From positions 1-64,000 of the forward strand of contig NZ_JAKIRP010000007.1 in NCBI RefSeq assembly GCF_021646545.1: a stretch of DNA of 64,000 nt. The letters are read 5' to 3'. The notes beneath the pieces are model-generated. The model made no database searches and had not been told where the DNA came from. It saw only the letters and a list, made by a program, of their open reading frames with translations. Made by a program: the position numbers and the translations under genes. Positions within the stretch are counted from its first letter, which is position 1; the number at the start of each line of letters is the position of its first letter. Positions 1 to 8,796 of the stretch are shown piece after piece. Source of the DNA: Chitinophaga filiformis (lineage in GTDB: Bacteria; Bacteroidota; Bacteroidia; Chitinophagales; Chitinophagaceae).

Positions 1-169
1 ACTGCTTTATCCAAGATTTCAATCCATTTACAGATATTTGTTTCTGCTCACAGAATGCCTTCATTTTCAGCGTACTCGTTTCCCATTCGGACAATAGACG
101 CTTCTTCTCCGTAACAGATCGGTTTACCATACTGGCTTTTGTTGGGGACTGGGGTGTATCAATACTCAT
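1..169 (-). CDS. IS66 family TnpA-like accessory protein, partial (C-terminus outside window)
   Basis: Reading leftward from an ATG at 167-169, the frame stays open to the window edge and gives 56 residues. The stretch with L-L-S-E-W-E ... K-A-F-C-E-Q-K ... G-L-K-S-W-I is the helix-turn-helix signature of the small IS66 accessory protein TnpA (W, A-F-C, S-W spacing). TnpA-type proteins are thought to bind the element ends. A putative IS66 terminal inverted repeat lies 35 bp upstream, the expected distance. The protein is cut by the window edge, so whether the IS is intact cannot be told. Confidence 0.72.
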   Translation of the reverse strand, partial: MSIDTPQSPTKASMVNRSVTEKKRLLSEWETSTLKMKAFCEQKQISVNGLKSWIKQ

Positions 170-204
170 AATCGGCGAAGCTATCACTACTTCCTAACGT
201 TTAC
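1..204 (-). mobile_element. One end of an IS66-like insertion sequence
   Basis: Read on the minus strand, the sequence ending at base 204 starts GTAAACGTTAGGAAG. IS66 family inverted repeats typically begin GTAA and tnpA starts a few tens of bases inside. The bases just outside, AATATGCA at 205-212, would be half of the 8-bp target duplication typical of IS66, but the other end lies outside the window. The TIR call is inference from these two facts. Confidence 0.55.
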
Positions 205-547
205 AATATGCAGTTGCCCGGAGGGATACAGGGACTTGGAGCTTTTTTGTTTTTAGAAGAATTGATAATAATTTCATTGCCAATATTTTATTGGTTCGAG
301 TCCCCGTAGGGAGTTTGAAGTATCAGGAGAACAAAGAGGCCTAATTCGACATTAAGAACATAGATATGATATACTGTCTTAGCTTGATTATTCTTCGAGA
401 CAGATTGCTGTTGATATTTCCGTTTATCCCGTATCTGGCGATAATTTTTTCATACCTCTGTCAATTTTTTAAAGATAATAGCATAAATGGCAACAAAGGC
501 AGGGCCTCACTGAATTAGATGACTATTTATATGCGGGAACTTCAGAA
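205..547. other. Intergenic region with a tRNA T-loop-like motif, no gene
   Basis: No convincing ORF is present. Bases 292-306 read TGGTTCGAGTCCCCG, like a tRNA T-arm, and a close variant sits at 2167-2181. No complete tRNA cloverleaf can be folded around it. The rest is AT-rich and may contain the eroded 5' end of the next gene. Confidence 0.4.
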
Positions 548-967
548 ATGATGCACTTTAGCCCTCATAATTTGTTGAGAAATGGCTGGAGCGAAAATAA
601 AACAACTTTGGTTCACAATTACAGCAGTTCCCATTTTAATAAATACTATAAGATATTTGATATTTTTTTCGGAAGTTTCGTTTTTTATCTACAATCAAGA
701 GTCTTTAAAAAAGAAATTAGTATACCCAAAGAAGCGATACAACTAATCGCGGATATTGAAACTGAATTATTTGCAACCTTTAGATGGCCAGAATTAATTA
801 CACTAGAGGAAATGAATATGCCGAATTATGAGGAAATACGTCGATTAAATGCAGTTAATAACTTGAGGTCATTGTCTAAGGAAAATGGCTTTTCAGATGC
901 CGAGGTAGAGGATCTTGTTCAGAAGTTCTTAGCAACTATAGAAAATAATAGTCGAGGGAATTCGTAG
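548..967 (+). CDS. Hypothetical protein, possibly 5'-truncated
   Basis: A 139-residue ORF without a family I recognise. It is rich in aromatic and charged residues, has no signal peptide, and ends in a helical charged tail (residues about 95-139). The frame stays open upstream of the ATG back to a stop near 480, and that stretch (ending Y-L-Y-A-G-T-S-E before Met1) reads like genuine protein, so the true N-terminus may have been lost or frameshifted. It is followed by the first copy of a repeat that also follows the SUKH gene downstream, which suggests both arrived as cassettes. Function unknown; an immunity or toxin-linked role is only a guess from context. Confidence 0.5.
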   Translation: MMHFSPHNLLRNGWSENKTTLVHNYSSSHFNKYYKIFDIFFGSFVFYLQSRVFKKEISIPKEAIQLIADIETELFATFRWPELITLEEMNMPNYEEIRRLNAVNNLRSLSKENGFSDAEVEDLVQKFLATIENNSRGNS

Positions 968-1040
968 CAAGTTATTGAAGTAACATTGCTTAGCTAGAGG
1001 AGAATTGGACGCCCTCCTAGAAAACTATAGTAAATAGAAG

Positions 1041-1111
1041 TTGCTTGCAATTTGATAATATAATCTTAAAGTGTAGCCCTTGAACTTTTGTCATACTATT
1101 TAAACCTATTA
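1041..1111 (+). repeat. Intergenic direct repeat, copy 1
   Basis: Roughly 70 bp related to 2055-2126. The best part (1077-1111 against 2092-2126) matches at about 26 of 35 positions, including the shared core GAACTTTT.TCATA.TATTT. Copy 1 lies after the 548-967 gene and copy 2 after the SUKH gene, so each gene is followed by one copy. Confidence 0.5.
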
Positions 1112-1177
1112 GAGGGGTAAAAGATGGTATTATATTATGTACTTTTACAGAACCCTTATTATAGCATCCAGATACTT

Positions 1178-2041
1178 ATGAACAGCCAGATAACCTTTCC
1201 TGAAAATTTAACTGATTTCCTTTATTGGATAAAAACAACTACTGAAGCCTTCTGGCTAAGTGTGCCAAAGGATGAACCGATTTATGGAGCAAAATGGCTT
1301 CCACTCACAGATCAGCAGATTGATGAGCTGGAGTTGAAATATTCCATACAATTTGGAGTTGAGCATAGAGAGTTTCTGAAAATACTGCATACCATTGATA
1401 AACACTATATCAATGAAGAGGAATCGGACGATCATATAGAAATGCAATATGAGGAGACAGAAGAACAGAGGAAGAAGAGAGAATTTTGGAGCCCCCCATA
1501 TCGCCCTTCTTATTTTTATAATTGGATAACGGAAAAGGAATGGATTGAGAGCAGGCTTGCCTGGATTGATGATTTTTATATTAGTGATATTTTAGGAGTT
1601 AATGCCTCCTGGCTTAGATCATGGGGACCACGCCCGGAATCAGATAATGAGAAAATCCGGATATTCAGAGAATGGTATCATAAAGCCCCTCGCCTGTTAC
1701 CTATTACGGCACATACATTTCTAATGGATCATAATGGCCAAGGTCTGCGCCCGGTGTTATCTGTGTATGGATTTGATACAATTACCTATGGATGGAACCT
1801 ACGTCATTATTTACTCAGAGAATTTGATAAAGAGCTAGGACTTACGGCGACCTATTATGATAAAGAATATCAGGAGGAATTCACAGATCTAATAATGGGT
1901 ATTCCGGAGTTGGATGCATTGCAGAAAATCAGACTCGCTGATGCTGATATTCCTTACTGGAAGGAAGTAATTACCTACTATGACCATCCGGGTAAGCCAT
2001 CGTGGCAGGGATTTTGGGTAGATTGGACACCAGAGACATGA
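1178..2041 (+). CDS. SMI1/KNR4 (SUKH-1) family protein, probable immunity protein
   Basis: The SUKH signature is clear near the N-terminus: W-L-P-L-T ... I-D-E-L-E ... F-G-V-E-H-R-E-F-L-K-I-L, i.e. the W, L-E and acidic-aromatic spacing of SMI1/KNR4 proteins. SUKH proteins often neutralise nuclease toxins of polymorphic toxin systems in bacteria; that role here is inferred, as no toxin lies nearby. The C-terminal two thirds is Trp- and Tyr-rich. I prefer the ATG at 1178 (M-N-S-Q-I-T-F) over the one at 1124, because the extra 18 residues look unlike the family, although a purine-rich AGAGGGG precedes 1124. No signal peptide, so cytoplasmic. Confidence 0.82.
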   Translation: MNSQITFPENLTDFLYWIKTTTEAFWLSVPKDEPIYGAKWLPLTDQQIDELELKYSIQFGVEHREFLKILHTIDKHYINEEESDDHIEMQYEETEEQRKKREFWSPPYRPSYFYNWITEKEWIESRLAWIDDFYISDILGVNASWLRSWGPRPESDNEKIRIFREWYHKAPRLLPITAHTFLMDHNGQGLRPVLSVYGFDTITYGWNLRHYLLREFDKELGLTATYYDKEYQEEFTDLIMGIPELDALQKIRLADADIPYWKEVITYYDHPGKPSWQGFWVDWTPET

Positions 2042-2054
2042 GATGTAATCTGAT

Positions 2055-2126
2055 TGTTGCTTAGATCTTGTTGTATAATCCCTGGGCGCAATCCTCGAAC
2101 TTTTTTCATATTATTTTGACTCATTA
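2055..2126 (+). repeat. Intergenic direct repeat, copy 2
   Basis: Partner of the repeat at 1041-1111, beginning 13 bp after the stop of the SUKH gene. Shared blocks include TTGCTT, TATAATC and the GAACTTTT.TCATA core. Confidence 0.5.
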
Positions 2127-2198
2127 CTGCCAATTATTATTAAGTGTAGGTAATTCCTGCATAATCTGGTTCGAGTTTCCGATACTTGGGGGTCACTG

Positions 2199-2224
2199 AA
2201 AGCGTCTCAAAGGGCGCTTTTTTG
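2199..2224 (+). terminator. Putative Rho-independent terminator
   Basis: AAAGCG (2199-2204) pairs with CGCTTT (2215-2220) across a 10-nt loop and is followed by a T run. It lies just after a T-arm-like motif (2167-2181) and could serve the SUKH gene or be the relic of a lost tRNA gene's terminator. Confidence 0.5.
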
Positions 2225-2402
2225 CTTTAAATTGTTCTGAAAATCCGCTTATTTTAAAATTTTGAGGTCATTCCTGATCAAAGTAACCTATCCGATTCGG
2301 TTACCGTTTCGGTTACCTATCTTTTGCTGAAATTGGTTTCAAACAAAGCGGGGCCATGTGGCTCAACGGTTCCCCGGAAACGGAGCAGACAGAAGTTCAC
2401 AT

Positions 2403-4175
2403 CTATTTTAGCATTCGGAAACTCAGCCCGGCAAATTCCAGAACATGGTATAACGTATCTTCATAGAACTTTACGTTAAAACCTCCAAAGCCCGAGTTTA
2501 CCCCACTGGTCAACGCGTAATCGGGACTGATCGCGTCTAACGGGATTTCATTGGTACTTCCCATTGTTTTGAGTCTTAGCATGAGCACACCGTCCTTGGA
2601 TAAGTACAGTTCAGCGCTTTTGAACTTACTGTCCCCGATCAACATTTGATAGCCGAAATGCTCATAAAGCCCAGTTCTTTTCGCCCATATACCTGTATCT
2701 GTTGGTCTGAGGCAATATCCCAAATTGCAGTCCCTTTTATTTCTTTGCCGGATAAGAAAATGGTTGCCACTAATGTTCTTGAAAAATAAGCGTTGATCAC
2801 TAAGCCGAATAGTATCAGTGCCTTTGACTTCGTAAGGAATGAATCCACCATCCGTGAGAGGTTTGAGCAGCAAATTTGTACTGCCATTGGTCAATGTCAG
2901 GTGATGGTCTTTCACTTTCACTACGTTATATGAATTTGATTCGGCGTAAATACCAGCATGCTTTTCCAGCAAGCTGTCCGGAGGGCTGACCTGGTTTTGC
3001 CCAGGATGCACCGAGCCGGAGATCGACGGTGGAAACAGGTCCGGAATGCTTAACCCAAACCGGGGCAACTGATTAAAACAAAATTCCTCAGCCGCGCCTC
3101 CGCCTTCGGCGGTATTGGTCATAACGATGACAGCAGCATTGCTTTTCGGAATCAGCAGCAGCTTTGCATGCGTGAAGCCCGCGCTGCCGGCATGGTATAC
3201 AGCAAACGTCGAATCGTTGCGGAACATAAACCAACCCAATCCTTTCTTATTGGTTTCCAAAGGCACCTGGGCATTTTGCAAAGAGAACATCTTGATAGCC
3301 GATGCCTGCCTAAGTAGCGCGGTAGACTCGCCACGGTAAGCCTGTAACATACCCATTGCATATCTGGCCAGGTCACTTATATCTGTATAAATCCCCCCGG
3401 ACGCAATGTCGCGTAATTCATATTCTTCCGCCTGCCGGCCATATGCATAGATCTTTGTTCTATTTTCTAACCTATCCATAGCAAATCCGGAATGGCTCAT
3501 TCCCAGGACCCGGAAGATGTTACGATGTACATAGTCTGCATAATCCTGGCCGGTTACCTCTTTGATCAAATGACCCAGGATATTATACCCTGCATTTGAA
3601 TAAAGCCCAACCATTCCGGCCGGATAAAGAAGATAAGTACCATTGATGAAGCCCAGCACATCCGTGTACCGGCCAGCACCCAGGTCTGAATTTTTCCATA
3701 CATCAGACTGTATGCCGGAAGTGTGCGTAAGAACCGATTTTACAGTTACAGCGTCTAAGTGGATCTCCGTGCGTGTCAGCGGATGGAATTGGGGAAGATA
3801 TCTTTTTAGTGGGTGTTGAATATCCAACAAGCCACGCTCCTGCAACTGCATGACACTAAGCGCAGTAAAAGTTTTAGTCACCGAACCGATGTTAATGACC
3901 GTGCTCACGGTCATAGGAATATTCCGCTCTCTGTCGGCAAAGCCAAATCCATTCTTCCAAACAACCCGGCCATCCATAATAATCGCGGCGCTTAATCCAA
4001 CAATGTTATCGGTTTTCAACTTATTGGAAAAATACTTTTCGGATTCAGCAATCAAACCGGCATAAGAATTATCACCAGACTGCTCCTGGCTTTTCTTCTG
4101 TCCATATATCAAAGATGGGATTGTTAACCAGATAATGGTTAAAAACAAAAGAAGGTCATTACGTGACGGGTTCAT
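2403..4175 (-). CDS. Secreted serine hydrolase (beta-lactamase/class C PBP fold)
   Basis: 590 residues. Signal peptide at about 1-25 with cleavage near I-Y-G-Q. The class C beta-lactamase/DD-peptidase motifs are present in order: S98-V-T-K101 (nucleophile Ser and Lys), H-T-S-G-I at 151-155, Y192-S-N194, and H328-A-G330 in place of KTG. The catalytic domain spans about 40-380; the last 180 residues form a beta-rich C-terminal part of the lipocalin-like type often attached to such esterases/peptidases. Likely exported to the periplasm or anchored outside. Substrate (peptidoglycan peptide, ester or beta-lactam) cannot be told. Monocistronic, with intergenic DNA on both sides. Confidence 0.88.
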   Translation of the reverse strand: MNPSRNDLLLFLTIIWLTIPSLIYGQKKSQEQSGDNSYAGLIAESEKYFSNKLKTDNIVGLSAAIIMDGRVVWKNGFGFADRERNIPMTVSTVINIGSVTKTFTALSVMQLQERGLLDIQHPLKRYLPQFHPLTRTEIHLDAVTVKSVLTHTSGIQSDVWKNSDLGAGRYTDVLGFINGTYLLYPAGMVGLYSNAGYNILGHLIKEVTGQDYADYVHRNIFRVLGMSHSGFAMDRLENRTKIYAYGRQAEEYELRDIASGGIYTDISDLARYAMGMLQAYRGESTALLRQASAIKMFSLQNAQVPLETNKKGLGWFMFRNDSTFAVYHAGSAGFTHAKLLLIPKSNAAVIVMTNTAEGGGAAEEFCFNQLPRFGLSIPDLFPPSISGSVHPGQNQVSPPDSLLEKHAGIYAESNSYNVVKVKDHHLTLTNGSTNLLLKPLTDGGFIPYEVKGTDTIRLSDQRLFFKNISGNHFLIRQRNKRDCNLGYCLRPTDTGIWAKRTGLYEHFGYQMLIGDSKFKSAELYLSKDGVLMLRLKTMGSTNEIPLDAISPDYALTSGVNSGFGGFNVKFYEDTLYHVLEFAGLSFRMLK

Positions 4176-4560
4176 TTTACTTAGGTTATCCGGTTAAAAG
4201 TAATGAGAATTTTGCACCCGGAGTGTGTTTTCTTTTGTACCATAAATTTCGATTCTATTTTTTACTTCCTTGGGAAAGTACTATATAAAGTAGGATGGAG
4301 ATATGTAATTGGTGAAGAACAAAGTTAAAAACTAAAATAGGAATAAAGCCAAATCGTTAGTTTTGCGGCTCAATGTCATATATGAGCCAACCCGGAAAGT
4401 CCTGTAATACAAAGCTAATTTCACTTACATAGTCTTTTCCAAAGCACTTATGGTTCGAGAGATGCTATTTGCTTTTTTAGTTTATAGATGGTATAGTTAT
4501 CGACTTTTATACAAATCAGAAGAAATAAAAGATTCGGTAATCTGTAATCTCACCTTCAAT
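4176..4560. other. Intergenic region, nothing recognised
   Basis: AT-rich spacer of 385 bp between two leftward genes. It must contain the serine hydrolase promoter near 4180-4260, but I see no exact TAnnTTTG box, no repeat and no credible ORF. Confidence 0.4.
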
Positions 4561-5412
4561 CTAATGTTTGGTATCATTTTTGAATAAAAAGCCTCCTTTT
4601 GAAAGCATAAAGGAATTTTTCTCAAATATTTCCCTCATAACCATCCAGACCTTGTCTGAAACTACGAAAGATCTGTTTAAGCTCGTATCCCTTTTGGTGA
4701 AATATCCAATGAAACTGATTTTATTTATATTGATATCGGCTCCATATTTCCGCCGAATCTTTCCACTGATTGCAGGATATTCTTTAGAAAACATATCTAA
4801 CAGCGGCTGCTTGCTTAGCTCGTCCTGAAATTTCATCATATATTTCTTGAATGGGATCTCCCGGCCTTCCGCTATGTTGACCTTGGCATAATACATGCTT
4901 TGTATCTCATATTCATCAGTAATTTGATCGCTACCAAAATCAATCTTTGTAATGATGGGGCGGTGCATGGTGATATTGGTAGATAAATTCAAAGCTGCAA
5001 TTTCAACTGTATGCCTACCATTCAAATCGTCGGCACCAACTTCCCTAAATTCCACCAGCTTTATCCCCACATGTTCCGCATAGATCTGCGTATCCGATGT
5101 AAAACCTGATTTGCACACGATAATCCCACTTTTTATACCTGCATCCTGCATCTCAGAATGAAGTTTCATAACGATCTCCTTGGTAATCTTTTTCTTCAGA
5201 AACTTACATTCGATCACTGTATAGTTTGAATTTACACCATCGAATTGTTCGGTGAGCACATCTATCTGATGGTCCACCCCAGACTTGCCTTTAACCTTAC
5301 AGTCTCTACCAAAACACTTAACCTTGATGCCCTGATATGCACCCAAAACACGGTAAATATACGCTGTGACTTCTTCATAACTCTGCCAGTCTAGTTCATC
5401 ATTATTTACCAT
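4561..5412 (-). CDS. Mrr-like restriction endonuclease
   Basis: 283 residues. The N-terminal half carries the PD-(D/E)xK core of Mrr_cat nucleases: G-V-D-H-Q-I-D51-V near 45-52, then E68-C-K70 in I-E-C-K, followed by the alpha-helix with K-S-G-I-I-V-C-K-S-G-F-T and the F-T-S-D-T-Q-I-Y-A strand/helix. Mrr-type enzymes cleave DNA, often modified DNA (type IV restriction), in the cytoplasm. The C-terminal half (about 130-283) is not recognised and may be a recognition or effector domain. All visible catalytic residues are intact. It sits beside broken genes of defence type. Confidence 0.82.
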   Translation of the reverse strand: MVNNDELDWQSYEEVTAYIYRVLGAYQGIKVKCFGRDCKVKGKSGVDHQIDVLTEQFDGVNSNYTVIECKFLKKKITKEIVMKLHSEMQDAGIKSGIIVCKSGFTSDTQIYAEHVGIKLVEFREVGADDLNGRHTVEIAALNLSTNITMHRPIITKIDFGSDQITDEYEIQSMYYAKVNIAEGREIPFKKYMMKFQDELSKQPLLDMFSKEYPAISGKIRRKYGADININKISFIGYFTKRDTSLNRSFVVSDKVWMVMREIFEKNSFMLSKGGFLFKNDTKH

Positions 5413-5723
5413 ATCGTTACTTTTTTAGAATTATCAACTTCAAGATGGGAAAATCTCAGTTAGAAAAAGACTATCATTGCACTTAATCTTGGGGATTTCG
5501 GTATAATAGTGGTTCTTCCTTCCCCTTTTATTAAAATAAAGTTTAAATATACAATAACCATTCGAATAAGACAGGATTAAAGACTTATCCTTCCGGGCTT
5601 TTTTGCACCAGTAGATCATTGGTAATTAATCCAGAAAATATTTAAAGTAAATTTCCCCGAGACGTGTATTGATGGTACTTTTTAGGTACTCTCTAAGAGA
5701 GATTGGAATGTAGTCAATCTCTC
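5413..5723. other. Intergenic region, nothing recognised
   Basis: 311 bp of AT-rich DNA without a credible ORF. A short direct repeat of CTCTCTTAG-like sequence (about 5692-5730) overlaps the end of the next gene. No clear terminator. Confidence 0.35.
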
Positions 5724-7582
5724 TTAGTTTTTCAAACACAAAGTGCCTATCAACTGCAAGCAACCATTCACATTGGAATTTTTCAGGCTCAAATTCAGCA
5801 GGATTAAGTGCCCAGATTTCAAATTCACCATATTTTTCAGTTCGCCGAGTTCACGCCTTGAGATATCAATATTGTGGTGATAAACCCAGAGAATAAGGTT
5901 GATCACATGGGTATCAAGGCAAATAGGACCTTTGTCGTTGAAACCAGTAAATCCTTTTTGTTTATTACCTTGAACATACTTGACATATCTACCGAAATAA
6001 TCTTTGTGATCCCAATCTATGATTTTGAGATCGACGACATGGAAATATAGGTTACAATGAAAATTATTCTCCAAGGACATTTCGACTTGGTGTAACAGGT
6101 ACTCGGCATCACCTTCTTTCAGTGCATAATAGAGATCCAAATGATAAATAAGGTTCGCTCTTCCATCCGATGAAGTCCAATTGGCAACTGCTCTTCTTAT
6201 CAGTGAAGAGTCCGATATCCTGTCCTCAGGATGATGTTGGTGCATCATCCTACCAATTGCTGCCGGAAGATCCTTATATCTGGAATAATTACATCCATCA
6301 GTTTTCACGCATTTGTTCAACATCTCTTCAAGCTGATAGAATTCGAATATCATTCCGTACCTTTCTATAAAGTAACATAACGTCTTTATTTCGTGCTGTT
6401 GTATATTCTTATCATTGTCAATAAAGCTGCTAATTGGTTTTGCAAGAATGCGATCAACCTCGGGCAAGGGCTCAATGTTGGAGAGCACCAGGAATAGATT
6501 GCTGAATATTCTGGTATACTTGTCCTCGAAACTATAATTAAGAAGCTGTTCTGCCATATTCCTGTCCTCTACGATACCGTAAGATGTTTCTATGTAAACA
6601 GAGGAAAGAAAATTCGTAGCTTTTTTAATGAACGCAGATCTTTCTGATGCCTCCAGCCGCAAGTTACGGCAGTCTCTTAAGATGCGTGTCAGATCATCAT
6701 TTGACACATATAATATTGCTTCCGTTAAATAAAATACATTGAATGTTTCCTCCTCGCCAGCGGCATTGTAATCCTGCACCATACATTCAATCACTTCGGT
6801 TACCAGGTCCGTGAAGTTTGAGAAGGCGTCAAAAACCAGCAAATTCTTATGAAAGTGGGAATAGACTGAGAGATATATTTCATTAAGATATCCGCTGTCA
6901 TCAATGTTCTTCTTTTTAGTGATGTAACGTAGGTAAATATCGGATATCTGTTTTTCTGCCTTGGTAAATAAATTCTCCTCTTTAATTTCAATCAGGTAAT
7001 GTCTGACGTCGGGATCAACAAATATATCAAGCTCTTTATGAATACTGTCGTCCAAATCAATACTGCGTATATCTTCCAAAATTTCCCGGCTCACCGGTTT
7101 TTCATTATAACCCTCCACTAGGTTGTGGAGGTGAAGCTGATTGATTTTCGAAAGGAAATACCTTACCGCAGAACTCTCATCACCTTTGATATCAATATCT
7201 GCCTTTTTATACATAAAGTAGGCCTTTTTATAATTATCTGTTGAAAGTATATAGTGGAGGTATGCTGCACCGATGAATCAACTTCGCTGTCTGGTTCTGT
7301 TGCTTTAAATTTATCCTCAGCATCACTAACCTCAGTTTCGGCGAGCTCTCGCAATAATCTCTTGCTAAACCTGAAATCATCACCATCAATTTCAACCTCG
7401 CTGAGCATTTCTGTAATGGCAGGATTTAAGCAAAGTAATCTGTGCCTTTCGTAATGCCAAACGTACTCACCGCGCAAGTTGAAGACTTTCAAATTGGCAA
7501 AGAAATCTGGCGCTACAAAACCAAGGCCATCGAACTTACTCAATGCATGATATAACTCATCGAGAATATGCCTTTTAGGTTC
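5724..7582 (-). pseudogene. Frameshifted, 5'-truncated gene with TPR-like helical repeats (possible phage-defence remnant)
   Basis: Two overlapping leftward frames read as one protein. The upstream frame (7163-7582) has no ATG; a stop lies at 7583-7585 and the first possible start is a TTG at 7543. The downstream frame (5724-7214) continues upstream of its ATG as ...A-A-Y-L-H-Y-I-L-S-T-D-N-Y-K-K-A-Y-F-M-Y-K-K-A..., which is TPR-like and fits directly after the upstream part. A one-base shift near 7220-7250 therefore broke the gene. The roughly 500-residue C-terminal part is all-helical (Y-F-L-S-K-I-N-Q-L-H pattern). That layout resembles the C-terminal halves of some SIR2-type antiphage proteins, but no SIR2 domain is seen and this is inference. 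The product is probably non-functional. Confidence 0.6.
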
Positions 7583-7626
7583 TTACCACTCAATACAGTA
7601 GAAGTAAATGCAATATGCTAGTTAAC

Positions 7627-7875
7627 TCATACAGGCCAGTAAATTTTACGCAGTGGCACCAATGCTTCTATTTCTGGGTCTAAAGATTCATAATAAGAAA
7701 CTAACAAGTCGACAAGCCAATCGGAGTCAATAAGGGCTATTGCAAAATCAGCTCGTTCCGCCTCATGTCCCGCGTCCTTAGAAAAACCAGTTGTAGTCAC
7801 AAATATGCCTTTATAAAAAACTGTTTCAAATATTGGTGTCAAATACTTTTTTGTTTTAAAACTAGAATACTCCAC
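7627..7875 (-). pseudogene. C-terminal fragment of an Mrr-like restriction endonuclease
   Basis: 82 codons from a GTG, with the late part of an Mrr domain: F-V-T-T-T-G-F-S-K-D-A ... E-A-E-R-A ... A-L-I-D-S-D-W-L-V-D-L-L, matching the usual F-I-T-T-S-x-F-(S/T)-x-x-A and I-x-L-I-D-G-x-x-L-x-x-L pattern, and ending L-R-K-I-Y-W-P-V. The catalytic D...ExK core is missing. Its first 12 codons overlap the 3' end of the membrane protein gene 7839-8480, so the fragment appears fused there by deletion. Not expected to be active. Confidence 0.62.
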
Positions 7876-8480
7876 TTAATACCGTAATAGACATAGCGAA
7901 GGAGAAAAAGGGCTACTAAACCGGTTAAAAAGACTAGATAGGAAATTCCTAATTGGGATTTAAAAGGGAGAATTTGGGTTGTCAGTTCGTCTCTTTGTAT
8001 TGCCATGGAATCGGCCTCCTTATTGGCGATTATAGATGCTTCTTTTGCATGAATGTCCTTGAGCGTAAGAGTGTTTTTCAATATGAAAGATTTAAAGCGT
8101 TCAGGTGACTTGAACCCTGTTTGATTGAGAAACGCGACGAAATCTCTGTTGCTATTCGGCTCACATAATTGTTTTATACTATCAGTCTGGGCCATTTTGT
8201 AAAAATGCATCCAGATCTTTTGATGTTCTCGAGGTACATTAAACGTATGTGCATACCAATTCGTAAACTTGAATTGTTTCGATGCTTTTCTTTCAACGTG
8301 TGCTAACAGGGAATCTGCATGATTCTTCTTGTCTGTAATTTCAATCGTCAAAGCCTCAATCTGCCGTTTTTTTAGAAAGTTATATGGATAAATGCCTAAA
8401 AAGGTGAAAATAGCCAGGGCTGCGCATAGAAGGAGCAATAAAAACTCTCTCGCAATAATTTTTTTTGTTTTGAGTTTCAT
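7839..8480 (-). CDS. Membrane protein of unknown function with two TM helices
   Basis: About 213 residues from the ATG at 8478-8480; an upstream ATG at 8555 would add 25 basic residues that look non-native. TM1 follows the N-terminal lysines (R-E-F-L-L-L-L-L ... F-L-G-I-Y), then about 110 mostly helical soluble residues with a central coiled-coil tendency, then TM2 near the C-terminus (Y-L-V-F-L-T-G-L-V-A-L-F-L-L) and a basic tail. The loop between is predicted periplasmic. Conserved-hypothetical in appearance; function not recognised. Its 3' end overlaps the Mrr fragment. Confidence 0.7.
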   Translation of the reverse strand: MKLKTKKIIAREFLLLLLCAALAIFTFLGIYPYNFLKKRQIEALTIEITDKKNHADSLLAHVERKASKQFKFTNWYAHTFNVPREHQKIWMHFYKMAQTDSIKQLCEPNSNRDFVAFLNQTGFKSPERFKSFILKNTLTLKDIHAKEASIIANKEADSMAIQRDELTTQILPFKSQLGISYLVFLTGLVALFLLRYVYYGIKWSILVLKQKSI

Positions 8481-8759
8481 TTTTTTACGTTCAATAAACT
8501 GATGATGCTTCGATTGTTTCTTACGAATTTGGGGACAAGTCAACCGCATTCTCAAAATGCGGAGGTTGGTTGCTCATGTTTCGGATTTATTTTTTCATCT
8601 TATCGTTAGTAGTTCTTATTGATTTGAATTTCGGGAAGCAATAGAAAGATTTACGCGTTTCGCCCTATAAGTAATTGAATATTAATCTATAGGACATATA
8701 TGCAAAAATTAAGAAAAATTCTTCGAACTAAAAAAAACGGTTTTCCATGCAATTAGTTA

Positions 8760-8792
8760 TTGACTGGGGGAAGATAGGTTGTCTTAAATTTG
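8760..8792 (+). promoter_or_regulatory. Bacteroidota-type promoter, leaderless geometry
   Basis: TTG at 8760-8762 and a perfect -7 box TAAATTTG at 8785-8792. The next start codon (8797) begins four bases after the box, so the transcript would start at or next to the ATG. Confidence 0.55.
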
Positions 8793-8796
8793 CTAT

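Noticed and set aside
292..306. tRNA gene at the T-arm-like motif
   Set aside because: Acceptor, D and anticodon arms cannot be assembled around it; only the T-arm resemblance remains.
2167..2200. tRNA 3' end before the hairpin at 2199
   Set aside because: The T-stem lacks the invariant G53-C61 pair and no acceptor stem matches upstream.
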